DNA from: Synechococcus sp. CS-1331
GTDB taxonomy: Bacteria; Cyanobacteriota; Cyanobacteriia; PCC-6307; Cyanobiaceae
Assembly: GCA_025127975.1 (NCBI GenBank)
Contig: JAHLYQ010000012.1
Coordinates: 93,374-157,373, forward strand
Length of the DNA: 64,000 nucleotides
Reading direction: 5' to 3'
Below are positions 1-7,969 of the stretch, in pieces (the stretch's first letter is position 1; every line of letters begins with the position of its first letter). The position numbers and the translations under genes are program-made. The notes under the pieces were generated by a model that was not told the origin of the DNA, ran no database searches, and worked only from the letters and a program-made list of their open reading frames with translations.

Positions 1-569
1 TGCCTACGCCCTACAGCCCGGATCAAGAGCTAAGCGCCTTCCTTGAGGGCGGCCCTGCTCCCTTCTATGCCGGATTCGGCAGCATGATTAGCCGCGATCC
101 AGAAGCGTTGGCAGCTGCGGTGGTGGAAGCAGCGCAGCTTGCTGGCGTTCGTCTGATCCTCTCGCCCGGTTGGGGCCGGGTGGTGCCCCGAGCGGCCCTG
201 CCGGCTGATGTGTTTCTACTGGAGGAGTGTCCGCACAGCTGGCTGTTTCCCAGGGTGCAGGCCGCGATTCATCACGGCGGTGCCGGCACCACCGCCACCA
301 CGCTGCGCCACGGCATCCCCTCGACGGTGGTGGCGTTCTTTGCGGATCAGCCCGCCTGGGGACGCACGCTGGAGCAGCTCGGGGTCAGCCCGGCCACACA
401 TCGGTTGAGCAGTCTCAGCGCCGAGGCCCTGGCTGCCAGCATCCGAGCCCTGGCAGGCGAACCACGCTTCCGCCAGCGAGCCCGGGAGTTGCAGCAGCTG
501 CTGGCCCGCGAGGACGGGCTGGCCTGCACCGCCAGTGCGATCGAGGCCCGCCTTGCCGGCATGCGGTAA
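1..569 (+). CDS. Glycosyltransferase family 1-like protein, 5' partial
   Basis: The reading frame is open from the window edge, so the N-terminus is missing; 188 residues are visible. The C-terminal half carries the nucleotide-sugar binding signature of UDP-glycosyltransferases (HHGGAGTT followed about 14 residues later by VVAFFADQPAWG). This resembles sterol/lipid glucosyltransferases and the glycopeptide GT-B group. The family transfers a sugar from an NDP donor to a lipid or small-molecule acceptor; the acceptor cannot be read here. The gene ends in TAA, directly followed by a decayed kinase-like stretch. Confidence 0.85.
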   Translation, partial: PTPYSPDQELSAFLEGGPAPFYAGFGSMISRDPEALAAAVVEAAQLAGVRLILSPGWGRVVPRAALPADVFLLEECPHSWLFPRVQAAIHHGGAGTTATTLRHGIPSTVVAFFADQPAWGRTLEQLGVSPATHRLSSLSAEALAASIRALAGEPRFRQRARELQQLLAREDGLACTASAIEARLAGMR

Positions 570-575
570 TCCACA

Positions 576-800
576 GCACCTGCATTCGCCCCCCTGTACG
601 GGCCCAACACGATCTTCCACTCCGCCGAGCTGTTGAGGCGGATAGATTGCCAGTTGCTGCCCCAGCCATGGCGGCAACTGGGCTGCGGCAACTACGCGGC
701 GGTATTGCACCATCCTCACCAGCCTTCACTGGCGGCAAAGGTGTACGGCCCCGAGCGCCCAGGCCTGGAGCAGGAGGCTTTGGGCACAGGCCTGAGCTGG
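576..800 (+). pseudogene. Remnant of a serine/threonine-kinase-like N-terminus
   Basis: In the same frame as the upstream glycosyltransferase there is a stretch without a convincing start. It reads like the N-terminal lobe of a small kinase-like protein: LLPQPWRQLGCGNYAAVL resembles a glycine-rich loop, and LAAKVYGPERPGLEQEA resembles the conserved lysine strand and helix C. The homology-like reading fades after about 800. No catalytic HRD or DFG motif follows. I infer a truncated kinase gene whose rest was replaced by the regulator/nucleotidyltransferase pair downstream. Confidence 0.45.
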
Positions 801-934
801 AGCGTGGAGCACGCCCACGATCGCTCCACCGTGAACACCGCTGGCCCTGCGGCGGGCCTGCCCAACAGCCGCCGGCTGCTCCGCCAACCAGAAGCCGCGC
901 AGGGGCAGACAGGCCGGAGGGCTCTATATTTGCT

Positions 935-944
935 ATTCGCGAAT
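935..944. promoter_or_regulatory. Possible operator of the regulator/nucleotidyltransferase pair
   Basis: ATTCGCGAAT is a perfect 10-bp palindrome lying 21 bases before the GTG chosen as start of the regulator gene. Autoregulatory toxin-antitoxin operons usually carry such a site. It is short, so chance is possible. Confidence 0.35.
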
Positions 945-965
945 GCCGAATGGTCTGGTGCGACC

Positions 966-1511
966 GTGTCCCGCTCACCCTCCAATCCCCAGCTCGTGCT
1001 GCGCCCGCAGGATCTGGTGGTGCTGCTGCGCCTGGCTCTGGAGCAAGGCCCGGCGCCCACCTATGCGGCCCTCGGCGCCGAACTGGGCCTGACGGCCTCG
1101 GAAGCCCATGCGGCGGTGGAGCGTGCCGTGGCCGCCAGACTGGCGATCAAAGATGGGGCTGGCAAGCCCTCAGTTGTTCGCGCCGCCCTGAAAGCTTTCG
1201 TGCAGCACGGGGCTCGCTACTGCTTCCCCGCCACCCAGGGCGCGCTCAGCCGAGGGGTTCCCACCGGCTACGCTGCCTCCCCCCTCAACGAGCAGATCCG
1301 GCCGGGCAGCGACCCACCACCTGTGTGGCCGTGGAAGAAGGGAACGGCCCGTGGCTTCGCCTTCCACCCGCTCTATCCCAGCGTCCCCGAGGCGGCAGAG
1401 CGCAACCCGGCTCTTGGGGAGCTGCTGGCCCTGTTCGACGCGGTGCGTGGCGGCAGCGCCCGTGAACAGGCCCTGGCGCTGGCCCTGCTGGAGGAGCGGT
1501 TGCAGCCATGA
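966..1511 (+). CDS. Helix-turn-helix regulator, putative antitoxin of a nucleotidyltransferase pair
   Basis: This 181-residue protein starts at GTG 966; the frame is open further upstream, but that part belongs to the kinase remnant. Residues 15-60 read as a winged helix (LVVLLRLALEQGPAPTYAAL, then LGLTASEAHAAVERAV). A conserved-looking C-terminal part follows with PPPVWP and FHPLYPSVPEAAERNP. The stop overlaps the next start by four bases (ATGA), indicating translational coupling. Regulators of this kind sit next to AbiEii-type nucleotidyltransferases, so I infer an antitoxin/repressor. The function has not been shown from sequence alone. Confidence 0.7.
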   Translation: MSRSPSNPQLVLRPQDLVVLLRLALEQGPAPTYAALGAELGLTASEAHAAVERAVAARLAIKDGAGKPSVVRAALKAFVQHGARYCFPATQGALSRGVPTGYAASPLNEQIRPGSDPPPVWPWKKGTARGFAFHPLYPSVPEAAERNPALGELLALFDAVRGGSAREQALALALLEERLQP

Positions 1512-2218
1512 ATCCCAACGATCCCAACGTCTTCCTGCTGGAGCGAGTAGCTGAGCAATTGGGCGAGGCGCTGCTCGAGCAACTGGTGTTTGTCGGCGGC
1601 GCCGTGGCGGGTGTGCTGATCACGGATCCGGCGATGCCGGAGATCCGGCCCACCCAGGATGTGGATGTGATCTGCAGCGTGATTGCCAGGTCTGACTACC
1701 ACCAGCTGGGGAGGCAACTGCGGCAGCGGGGTTTTCAGGAGGACAGCCGGCCAGGGGCTCCGCTATGTCGCTGGTGCATCGACGACCTCCTTCTCGACTT
1801 GATGCCAGCCCAGGGCGAGATCCTGGGCTTCTCCAATAGTTGGTATCCCCTAGCCCTTGAGACCGCCCAGCCGCAGGGGCTGCCGAGCGGGCGCTCGATT
1901 CGGATCGTGACCGCACCAGTTTTTATAGCCACCAAGCTGGAGGCCTTCCGCGGACGCGGCAAGGGCGATTTTCTTTTCAGTCACGATCTGGAAGACCTGA
2001 TGGCGGTTGTGGACGGCCGTGCCTCGCTGCTGGAGGAATGCAGGCTCAGCCCGCCTAAGTTGCGAAATGATCTCGCGGCACAATTCCACGAGTTGTTGAA
2101 CACCTCCGCCTTTCTGGAAGCACTGCCAGCGTTCCTGCCGCCGGATCAGGCCAGCCAGCAGCGACTCCCTGATCTGCTGAAGGTGCTTCGGGCGATCACC
2201 GCTCTGGCTGAGCCTTGA
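1508..2218 (+). CDS. AbiEii-type nucleotidyltransferase, putative toxin
   Basis: A 236-residue protein with the minimal nucleotidyltransferase signature: the GG loop (VGGAVAGVL, about residue 28), the DxD pair in TQDVDVI (about residue 50), and a third acidic residue in LLLDLMP (about residue 95). KLEAFRGRGKGDF and HDLEDLMAVVDGR are typical of the AbiEii/MenA-like family. These enzymes transfer nucleotides to RNA or protein targets and act as toxins in type IV-like systems. The gene is coupled to the regulator by an ATGA overlap. Its last 23 bases overlap the convergent DUF296 gene. Confidence 0.75.
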   Translation: MNPNDPNVFLLERVAEQLGEALLEQLVFVGGAVAGVLITDPAMPEIRPTQDVDVICSVIARSDYHQLGRQLRQRGFQEDSRPGAPLCRWCIDDLLLDLMPAQGEILGFSNSWYPLALETAQPQGLPSGRSIRIVTAPVFIATKLEAFRGRGKGDFLFSHDLEDLMAVVDGRASLLEECRLSPPKLRNDLAAQFHELLNTSAFLEALPAFLPPDQASQQRLPDLLKVLRAITALAEP

Positions 2219-2600
2219 TAGCCAGCTCGGCGTAGCCGGTCGCGGGATCGCGCTCTCGCCGGAACTGCCACTCCTGCAGCAGACCGATCACCAGCTCGGC
2301 GGTGGTGCGCACCAGCGAGCCAGGGCAGAGGTGCCCGCCGAATACGGCACCTTTGCTGTCGGCCACAGCGATGTGGAGGTGGGCGCCATCGGCAGAAAGG
2401 GTGCCGGAGAGGCTCAGGATCTCCAGGTCGCCGCGAATGGTTGTGGCCGCCGCCGCTCCCGCGAAGCGCAGCTCGGCCACCGAGAGGCTGCCGATAGCGC
2501 TGATCACACAGCCGGCCTGCTCCTCCTGCTCGCCCATCCAGGATTCCAGCGCCTGACGCAGGTCATCGCCCGGCTGCAACCGCAGCGGCACCACCTTCAT
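2196..2600 (-). CDS. PPC/DUF296-domain protein
   Basis: This 134-residue protein consists almost entirely of one PPC (DUF296) domain, with SAIGSLSVAELRFAG, LEILSLSGTLS, HLHIAVADSKG and GGHLCPGSLVRTTAEL. In plants the domain is coupled to AT-hook DNA binding; the bacterial proteins are small trimers of unknown function. The ATG at 2600 overlaps the stop of the upstream GNAT gene by four bases, so the two are probably one transcript. The 3' end overlaps the convergent nucleotidyltransferase gene. Confidence 0.8.
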   Translation of the reverse strand: MKVVPLRLQPGDDLRQALESWMGEQEEQAGCVISAIGSLSVAELRFAGAAAATTIRGDLEILSLSGTLSADGAHLHIAVADSKGAVFGGHLCPGSLVRTTAELVIGLLQEWQFRRERDPATGYAELAIKAQPER

Positions 2601-3112
2601 GGAGCAGGACCCTCCACCAGCCCCTGGATCATCACCAAGGCATCGACGTAACCCAACTGCCTGTGGCGAAACGCTCCCGGCAGAGTACCGATGACCCGAA
2701 AGCCGTTGCGCTGCCAGCAACGGATGCCGGCACTGTTGGTGCTCACCACCAGGTTGAACTGCATCGCCCGGAATCCAAGCCGCCGGGCCGCCCGTAGCGA
2801 GTGCTGGCAGAGGCGGCTGCCAATCCCCTGGCGGCGGCAGTGCTCTGCAACTACATAGCCGGCATTGGCCACATGGGCACCCAGCTCGAGGGAATTGGGC
2901 CTGAGGTAATAGGTGCCCACGAGGGCCCCTGCCCCATCCACGCCGATCATCACCGCCTGGTTCTGTGCCACCCATGCCAGCTGGGCTTCTGCCTCGCTGA
3001 TGGCCGGGTCGTGGGGAAAGGTTTCACCAGCGCGGAACACCGGCTCCAGCAGCGCCCACAACGCTGGCCAGTCGGCCGGCACATAGGGGCGGATCTGCAG
3101 GAGGGATGCCAC
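2597..3112 (-). CDS. GNAT-family N-acetyltransferase
   Basis: A 171-residue single-domain GNAT protein. Motif A for acetyl-CoA binding is seen as YVVAEHCRRQGIGSRL (about residues 87-102; the Q/RxxGxG/A pattern). The late FNLVVSTNSAGIRCWQRNGF matches motif B (N followed by a hydrophobic strand). LVGTYYLRP is the usual central strand. The substrate is unknown; small GNATs acetylate amino acids, antibiotics or protein N-termini. The gene is cotranscribed with the DUF296 gene by a four-base overlap. Confidence 0.85.
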   Translation of the reverse strand: MASLLQIRPYVPADWPALWALLEPVFRAGETFPHDPAISEAEAQLAWVAQNQAVMIGVDGAGALVGTYYLRPNSLELGAHVANAGYVVAEHCRRQGIGSRLCQHSLRAARRLGFRAMQFNLVVSTNSAGIRCWQRNGFRVIGTLPGAFRHRQLGYVDALVMIQGLVEGPAP

Positions 3113-3331
3113 TTGGGGCCAGCTGGACGAAGATTCCGCCGCATCCTGGCGTCAGCTGGAAAGCCCCATTTATGAACTCCCATTGCCCCCGGTGAATACC
3201 GCTGTCGATCACCTGATTGGACAACGAGCAAACGACAGGGCAGCTGCGCCCGACCTCCTCGGGAAGGCACCTCTGCTGAGCAGGCAAATGCCCGGGGCCA
3301 ACGCTCCGGGTTTTGTTGTCTGTGCGGGCGA

Positions 3332-4702
3332 TCAACTTGAGAGCGCTGCCACCCCTGCCAGCACTGCACCGATGGCCGCCGCTGCACCGATCACCTGCAG
3401 CACGCTCCAGCTCAGCCGCAGCTGGGCAAACAGAGCCACCGCCACCACCAGCGCCGCCCAGGGATTGAAGGCGCCGGCGGGCCAGAGCACCGGGCCGGCG
3501 AAGAACAGCGCCAGGCTGGCGATCACCCCCACCACCACGGCCGTGATGGCGCTCAGCGGCGCGCCGAAACGCAGGTCGCCTCGGGTGGCTTCCACCAGCG
3601 GTGCGCCGGCCAGGATGAAGCCGAAGGAAGGCAGGAAGGTGAACCAAACCGTCACCAGCACAGCTATCAGGGCGAGCGGCCAGGGGCCAGAGCCAGAAGC
3701 CAGCGACTGATTCCAGCCGCCCATGAAGCCCACGAAGGCCACAACCATGATCAGTGGACCCGGTGTGGTTTCGCCTAGGGCCATGCCATCGAGCATCTGG
3801 CTGGCCGAGAGCCAGTTGAACTGCTCCACCGCCCCTTGTGCCACGTAGGGCAGCACGGCATATGCCCCACCGAAGCTGAGCAGCGCCACCCGCGTGAAAA
3901 AGCGGGCCATCAGCGCCAGGATGCCGTTCCAGCCGCCAAAGCTCGCCAGAGCAGCCAGGGGCGCAAGCGTTGCCAGGGCCCATAGCAGCAGCGTCACCGC
4001 CAGCCGCCGCTTTGAAAAGCGTGCATGGTCCGGCGAAGCGGAGTCATCGTCATGAAGAGCGCCAGGCCGATCCTGCTGGGAGTCGCTCGATCCGGCTCCG
4101 TGGGGCTTGCTCGCCACCAGCAGGTTGGGCCGCCAACGGGCGGCGCCAAGGCCGATCAGGCCAGCGGTGATCACCACCACGGGATAGGGAAACTTGAACG
4201 CCGCCAGAGCCAAGAAACCGGCAATTGCCAGGGCCACCAGCAGGGGCGTGTGCAAGGTGCGGCGGCCGATGCGCCAGGCGGCCATCAGCACGATGGCCAG
4301 CACCGCCGGTTTGAGCACGGCGAACACCGAGGCCAGCAGGGGCAGCTGACCCCAGAGCGCATAGACGCTGGCAAGGGCCGTGAGCACAAACACCGAGGGG
4401 ATAATGAACAGCCCCCCGGCGATCAGGCCACCGGGCACGCCGTGCATCAACCAGCCCAGGTAGGTGGCCAGCTGCATGGCCTCCGGCCCCGGCAGCAGCA
4501 TGCAGTAATTGAGGGCGTGCAGGTAGCGCCGTTCCGAGAGCCAGCGGCGCCGGTCCACCAGCTCGCGATGCAGCAGGGCGATCTGCCCGGCCGGCCCCCC
4601 GAAGCTCACCAGCCCCAGCTGCAGCCAGAAGCGCGAGGCCTCGGCGAGGCTCACATGGCTGACAGTTCCAGTGGTCACGGGCTTGGGCAATGCGGGCACC
4701 AT
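3332..4702 (-). CDS. chrA: Chromate transporter ChrA
   Basis: A 456-residue long-chain ChrA protein with two homologous halves. Each half has the family pattern: LVSFGGPAGQIALL and LPGPEAMQLATYLGW in the N-half, LLSFGGAYAVLPYVAQG and LGETTPGPLIMVVAFVG in the C-half. ChrA exports chromate, a sulfate analogue that enters by sulfate permeases. I chose ATG 4702; a TTG at 4711 would add three residues and overlap the upstream gene. It sits at the end of an apparent sbpA-amidotransferase-chrA operon, which fits its substrate. Confidence 0.9.
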   Translation of the reverse strand: MVPALPKPVTTGTVSHVSLAEASRFWLQLGLVSFGGPAGQIALLHRELVDRRRWLSERRYLHALNYCMLLPGPEAMQLATYLGWLMHGVPGGLIAGGLFIIPSVFVLTALASVYALWGQLPLLASVFAVLKPAVLAIVLMAAWRIGRRTLHTPLLVALAIAGFLALAAFKFPYPVVVITAGLIGLGAARWRPNLLVASKPHGAGSSDSQQDRPGALHDDDSASPDHARFSKRRLAVTLLLWALATLAPLAALASFGGWNGILALMARFFTRVALLSFGGAYAVLPYVAQGAVEQFNWLSASQMLDGMALGETTPGPLIMVVAFVGFMGGWNQSLASGSGPWPLALIAVLVTVWFTFLPSFGFILAGAPLVEATRGDLRFGAPLSAITAVVVGVIASLALFFAGPVLWPAGAFNPWAALVVAVALFAQLRLSWSVLQVIGAAAAIGAVLAGVAALSS

Positions 4703-4707
4703 GAAGA

Positions 4708-5565
4708 TCAACTCGCAGAAGTCTGGGCAGTGGCGGCTGGTTGCGAGCTTGCCGAGATGGGGACTGGCCTGACCCCATGGCGACTGCGCTGGATCACCTC
4801 ACCAGCCTGGAGCAGCAGCGATTCACCGGCCTGAAAGGGCTGCCAGTGCTCGTCGGTGGTGAGCGGCTCAGTGCTGAGGATGGTCACCACATCGTTGGAC
4901 GTGGTGAGCGCCGAGAAATCCACCTGCAGCGGCGGATCCGCCAGCGTGGCCTTGCAGAACGGCGCCCGGCGGGTGAGCCAGTGCAGCCGGCTGGTGGCGG
5001 TGACAAACAGCCACTGGCCGTTGCTGATCAGGGCATTGAAGGTGCCCCGCTCGGCCAGTTGGGCAGCGCAGTGGTGCAGTTGCTCAAACACCGCAGCCGC
5101 GTTGCTGGAATCGACCCCGCTGTGATCGAGCTGCTCCAGGATCCAGCAAAACGCTGCTTCGCTGTCGGTGCTGCCGAAGGGCCGGTAGCGATCGCCCAAG
5201 GGAATGGCGCCTTGGAGGTCGCCGTTGTGGGCAAATACCCAGGTCTGAGCGCCCCAGCTGCGAGAGAAGGGATGGCAGTTCTCCAGCGCCACCACACCGC
5301 GGGTGGCCTTGCGGATGTGGGCGATGCTCACCAAGGCCTTGGGGGAACGCTCCGCCAGCTGGTCCGCCAGGGCCGAGAAGGCCGCCGGGGCTTCTTCCCT
5401 CAAAAGGGTGAGGCTGGGGCGATCCGGGTGGCCATCGGGGGTGAAGCTGGCCAGGCCCCAGCCATCGGCATGCTCGCCACTGGCGCCACCACGCCGGCTG
5501 AGCCCCCGGAAGGAGAAGCCCATGTCGGTGGGGGTATTGGCGTTGAGGGCGAGCAGCTCACACAT
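4708..5565 (-). CDS. Class II glutamine amidotransferase (YafJ-like)
   Basis: A 285-residue Ntn-type amidotransferase. The mature catalytic cysteine is residue 2 (MCELLALN), which fixes the start at ATG 5565. GEHADGWGLASF, HIRKATRGVV, NCHPFSR and FAHNGDLQGA are the usual glutaminase motifs. Stand-alone YafJ-type proteins have no attached synthase domain, and their acceptor is unknown. The gene starts 22 bases after sbpA stops, and its stop lies just before the chrA start, so the three genes look cotranscribed. Confidence 0.88.
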   Translation of the reverse strand: MCELLALNANTPTDMGFSFRGLSRRGGASGEHADGWGLASFTPDGHPDRPSLTLLREEAPAAFSALADQLAERSPKALVSIAHIRKATRGVVALENCHPFSRSWGAQTWVFAHNGDLQGAIPLGDRYRPFGSTDSEAAFCWILEQLDHSGVDSSNAAAVFEQLHHCAAQLAERGTFNALISNGQWLFVTATSRLHWLTRRAPFCKATLADPPLQVDFSALTTSNDVVTILSTEPLTTDEHWQPFQAGESLLLQAGEVIQRSRHGVRPVPISASSQPAATAQTSAS

Positions 5566-5587
5566 GGAAGACTCCGGGAGTGCAGGA

Positions 5588-6628
5588 TCAGCGGGAGTTG
5601 GCGAATAGGCGATCCCAGATGCCGCCGTTGCCAAAGAATTCCTTGTTGACCTGGCTCCAGCCGCCAAAGTCTTTCACCGAAAAGAACGTCTTCACCGGCG
5701 CAAAGCGATCCTTCACCCGCGCCCAAACCGTGGGGCTGGTGGGCCGGAAACCCTCCTCGGCAAAAACCTGCTGCGCCTCATCGGTAAACAGATAGGCAGC
5801 CAGGGCCTCGGCAGCCTCGCGGGTGCCCTTGCGGTCCACATTTTTGTCGACCACCGCCACGGGGCCTTCGATGCGGATGTTCAGCTCCGGCACCACGAAG
5901 GGATCCTTGAGATCGCCGATGCGGGTGGCGAGGATCGCTTCGTTTTCGTAGTTGAGCAGCACGTCGCCCTGGTCGCGCTTGAGGAACACATCTGAGGCTT
6001 CGCGCGCATCCTTGGGCAGGTTGTCGACGTTCTTGTAGACGCTGGTGACATAGGCCTCAGCCTGCTGGGGCGTGCCGCCGGCCTGGGTAATGGAACCCCA
6101 AAGACCCAGGAAATTCCAGCGGGCCCCGCCGGAGGTTTTGGGATTGGCGGTCACCACCGTGACGCCGGGCTTCACCAGGTCCTTCCAGGTGGTGATCTGC
6201 TTGGGATTGCCGGCTCTGGTGAGGAACGCCACAGCCGAGTTGGTGACGATGCCGTTGTTGGGCAGCTCCTGCTCCCAACCGGGCTGAATCAACCCCGACT
6301 CCTCCAGCTTGAGCACGTCGGCGGAGAGGGCCAGGGTGACCACATCGGCGTCGAGCCCGTCGATCACCGTCCGGGTCTGGGTGCCCGAGCCGCCGTAGCT
6401 GGTCTTGATCTCCAGCTCCTGGCCGGTTTTCTGCTTCCACTGCTCCACGAAGGTGGGCAGGATCCGGTCGTAGGCCCCTTTGGTGACGGCGTAGCTCACC
6501 AGCAGCAGCCGCTGGCGTTCACCCGAGCTGCCGCCCTGGGGTGTTGCCGATGGACCGCCGCAACCGGCCAGGAACACGAGCGAGCCCGTGGTGAAGAGGG
6601 CCGCCAGGCACCGCGATTGGATAGTCAC
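5588..6628 (-). CDS. sbpA: Sulfate ABC transporter substrate-binding lipoprotein
   Basis: A 346-residue sulfate/thiosulfate-binding protein of the Sbp/CysP family. It starts at GTG 6628 with a lipoprotein signal ending in LVFLAGCGG (lipobox Cys at about 23). The binding core shows LLLVSYAVTKGAYD, SYGGSGTQTRTVIDGLDADVV and VVTANPKTSGGARWNFLGLWG, all typical of sulfate-binding proteins. It would deliver sulfate to CysTWA, encoded 3-7 kb away. Two copies of the shared 22-bp motif lie in its leader. A second, non-lipoprotein binding protein is encoded directly upstream. Confidence 0.93.
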   Translation of the reverse strand: MTIQSRCLAALFTTGSLVFLAGCGGPSATPQGGSSGERQRLLLVSYAVTKGAYDRILPTFVEQWKQKTGQELEIKTSYGGSGTQTRTVIDGLDADVVTLALSADVLKLEESGLIQPGWEQELPNNGIVTNSAVAFLTRAGNPKQITTWKDLVKPGVTVVTANPKTSGGARWNFLGLWGSITQAGGTPQQAEAYVTSVYKNVDNLPKDAREASDVFLKRDQGDVLLNYENEAILATRIGDLKDPFVVPELNIRIEGPVAVVDKNVDRKGTREAAEALAAYLFTDEAQQVFAEEGFRPTSPTVWARVKDRFAPVKTFFSVKDFGGWSQVNKEFFGNGGIWDRLFANSR

Positions 6629-6650
6629 GTAAACCGGTAGGGAATATGCA
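6629..6650 (-). promoter_or_regulatory. Weaker copy of the sulfate-block motif
   Basis: Read on the minus strand, this segment directly before the sbpA GTG contains ATTCCCTACCGG. It resembles the copy at 10578 in the first half, but only about 13 of 22 positions agree. It is listed because the second binding-protein gene has a similar sequence at the same position relative to its own GTG. Confidence 0.3.
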
Positions 6651-6662
6651 GATACAATACCG

Positions 6663-6684
6663 CGGTTTGCCCATCGGGAATTAG
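6663..6684 (-). promoter_or_regulatory. Sulfate-block motif upstream of sbpA
   Basis: The plus strand reads CGGTTTGCCCATCGG then GAATTAG. It matches the site at 8450 in 19 of 22 positions. Its core TTGCCCATCGGGAA is an imperfect palindrome (TTsCCsATsGGsAA). On the minus strand a TATTGTATCT stretch that could serve as a -10 follows within about 15 bases. Confidence 0.5.
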
Positions 6685-6766
6685 GCGAGAAAAAGCCGCG
6701 GCCGGCTGGCGCGGGGCTGGAGGGGTGTTCGTGTGTGGATGCTGAGTGGAGGGGGGGGGGCTGCGC

Positions 6767-7828
6767 TCAGCGGGAGGCACGGAAGATCTGGTCCCAGATC
6801 GCCCCATCACGGAAGAATTTGCCAGTCACGGCCGGCCAGCCACCGAAGGCCTCGATCGTGTGGGTCTTCACCACGGGAAACTTGCCGCGGGCGTAGGCCT
6901 TGCCCTCGGGCGTGGCAGGGCGGAAGCCGTTATCCGCAAATACCTTCTGGGCAGCCGGGGTAAAGAGAAACTTGGTGAAGGCCTCGGCCACCTTGCGGCT
7001 GCCATTGCGATCCACGTTCTTGTCAACCACAGCAACCGGCTGGGAAGTGAGCACGTTGGGGCTGAAGGTCTTGTAGCCAGCGGTCCACTCGCCCTTGCGT
7101 TTGGCCAGAATCGCCTCGGTTTCCCAGTTGAGCAGTACGTCACCCTGGTTCCGCTTGATGAAGAAGTCGGAGGCCTCGCGGGCATCCTTGGGCAGCACCT
7201 CGACGTTCTTGTAGACGTCGCGGATGAATTGCCGGGCTTGAGCTTCCGAGCCTCCGGCCTGGGTCACAGCGCCCCAAAGGGCGACGAAGTTCCAGCGGGC
7301 ACCACCGGAGGTCTTGGGGTTGGCGGTGACCACGTCCACATTCGGCTTGGCGAGGTCTTTCCAGCTGTTGATCTTCTTGGGATTGCCGGGTCGCACAAAG
7401 GCCACAACCGTGGAGTGGATGGGCGTGGCTTTGTTGGGAAGACGGCTTTCCCAGCCTTTCTTAATTAGCCCGGCCTGCTCGATCCGGGACACGTCGGCGG
7501 CCATGGCCAGATTGACGATGTCGGCATTCAGGCCATCGATCACGGCTCGGGTCTGGGAACCGGAGCCGCCATAGCTGCCCTTGAAGGTGACGGTCTGGCC
7601 GGTTTTCTTTTTCCAGTCGTCGGCGAACAGCCGGAAGATCTGGTCGTAGGCGTTTTTGGTAACCGCGTAGGAGACCAGGGTGAGGGTTTGGGGTTTGGCC
7701 GGCTGCTGGGCCTGCGCCAACGGAGCATTAAGTGTGTTGGCAGCAGTCACAGCCAGAGGTAGGCAGGCGATGCCGGTAAGCAACAGCTGGCGGCGACTGG
7801 GCCGAGCAGAAAAGAGCGTCAAATTCAC
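6767..7828 (-). CDS. Sulfate ABC transporter substrate-binding protein, second copy
   Basis: A 353-residue paralogue of the neighbouring sbpA product, with the same signatures (LTLVSYAVTKNAYDQIF, SYGGSGSQTRAVIDGLNADIV, VVTANPKTSGGARWNFVALWG). The N-terminus differs: a PSRRQLLLTG stretch resembling a Tat motif precedes a hydrophobic segment, and ALAQA-type cleavage is expected near residue 38 (PLAQAQQ), with no lipobox. It starts at GTG 7828. A candidate regulatory motif abuts the start codon, which is odd, and leaves a downstream start possible. Both proteins could feed the single CysTWA transporter. Confidence 0.9.
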   Translation of the reverse strand: MNLTLFSARPSRRQLLLTGIACLPLAVTAANTLNAPLAQAQQPAKPQTLTLVSYAVTKNAYDQIFRLFADDWKKKTGQTVTFKGSYGGSGSQTRAVIDGLNADIVNLAMAADVSRIEQAGLIKKGWESRLPNKATPIHSTVVAFVRPGNPKKINSWKDLAKPNVDVVTANPKTSGGARWNFVALWGAVTQAGGSEAQARQFIRDVYKNVEVLPKDAREASDFFIKRNQGDVLLNWETEAILAKRKGEWTAGYKTFSPNVLTSQPVAVVDKNVDRNGSRKVAEAFTKFLFTPAAQKVFADNGFRPATPEGKAYARGKFPVVKTHTIEAFGGWPAVTGKFFRDGAIWDQIFRASR

Positions 7829-7849
7829 GGTAAGTCGATCGGGAACTAG
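7828..7849 (-). promoter_or_regulatory. Sulfate-block motif at the second binding-protein gene
   Basis: The plus strand reads CGGTAAGTCGATCGGGAA then CTAG, 17 of 22 positions matching the sbpA site. It touches the GTG start codon, so it would act in the leader rather than the core promoter unless the start is misassigned. Confidence 0.4.
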
Positions 7850-7907
7850 AGAAAATTACGTTGCGAAGGCTTGTGGCGTTGTGGCTCAAGGCACACGCCC
7901 AGTCAGC

Positions 7908-7929
7908 GCAATTCCCGACCTGCAAACCG
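7908..7929 (+). promoter_or_regulatory. Sulfate-block motif upstream of the Rrf2 gene
   Basis: GCAATTCCCGACC followed by TGCAAACCG matches the minus-strand form of the sbpA site at 17 of 22 positions. It lies 41 bases before the ATG of the Rrf2 gene in the divergent intergenic region. Confidence 0.45.
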
Positions 7930-7969
7930 TTGTTTACCTGGCAGAATGGGACAAGTTCCAAAGCCAGCC

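Noticed and set aside
227-1465. A 412-codon plus-strand frame over the glycosyltransferase and regulator genes
   Set aside because: Its composition is the Arg/Gly/Pro/Ala-rich pattern of a shadow frame in GC-rich DNA. The real genes are in other frames.
4741-5649. A 302-codon plus-strand frame opposite the amidotransferase gene
   Set aside because: It is antisense to a gene with clear catalytic motifs, and its own sequence resembles no protein.
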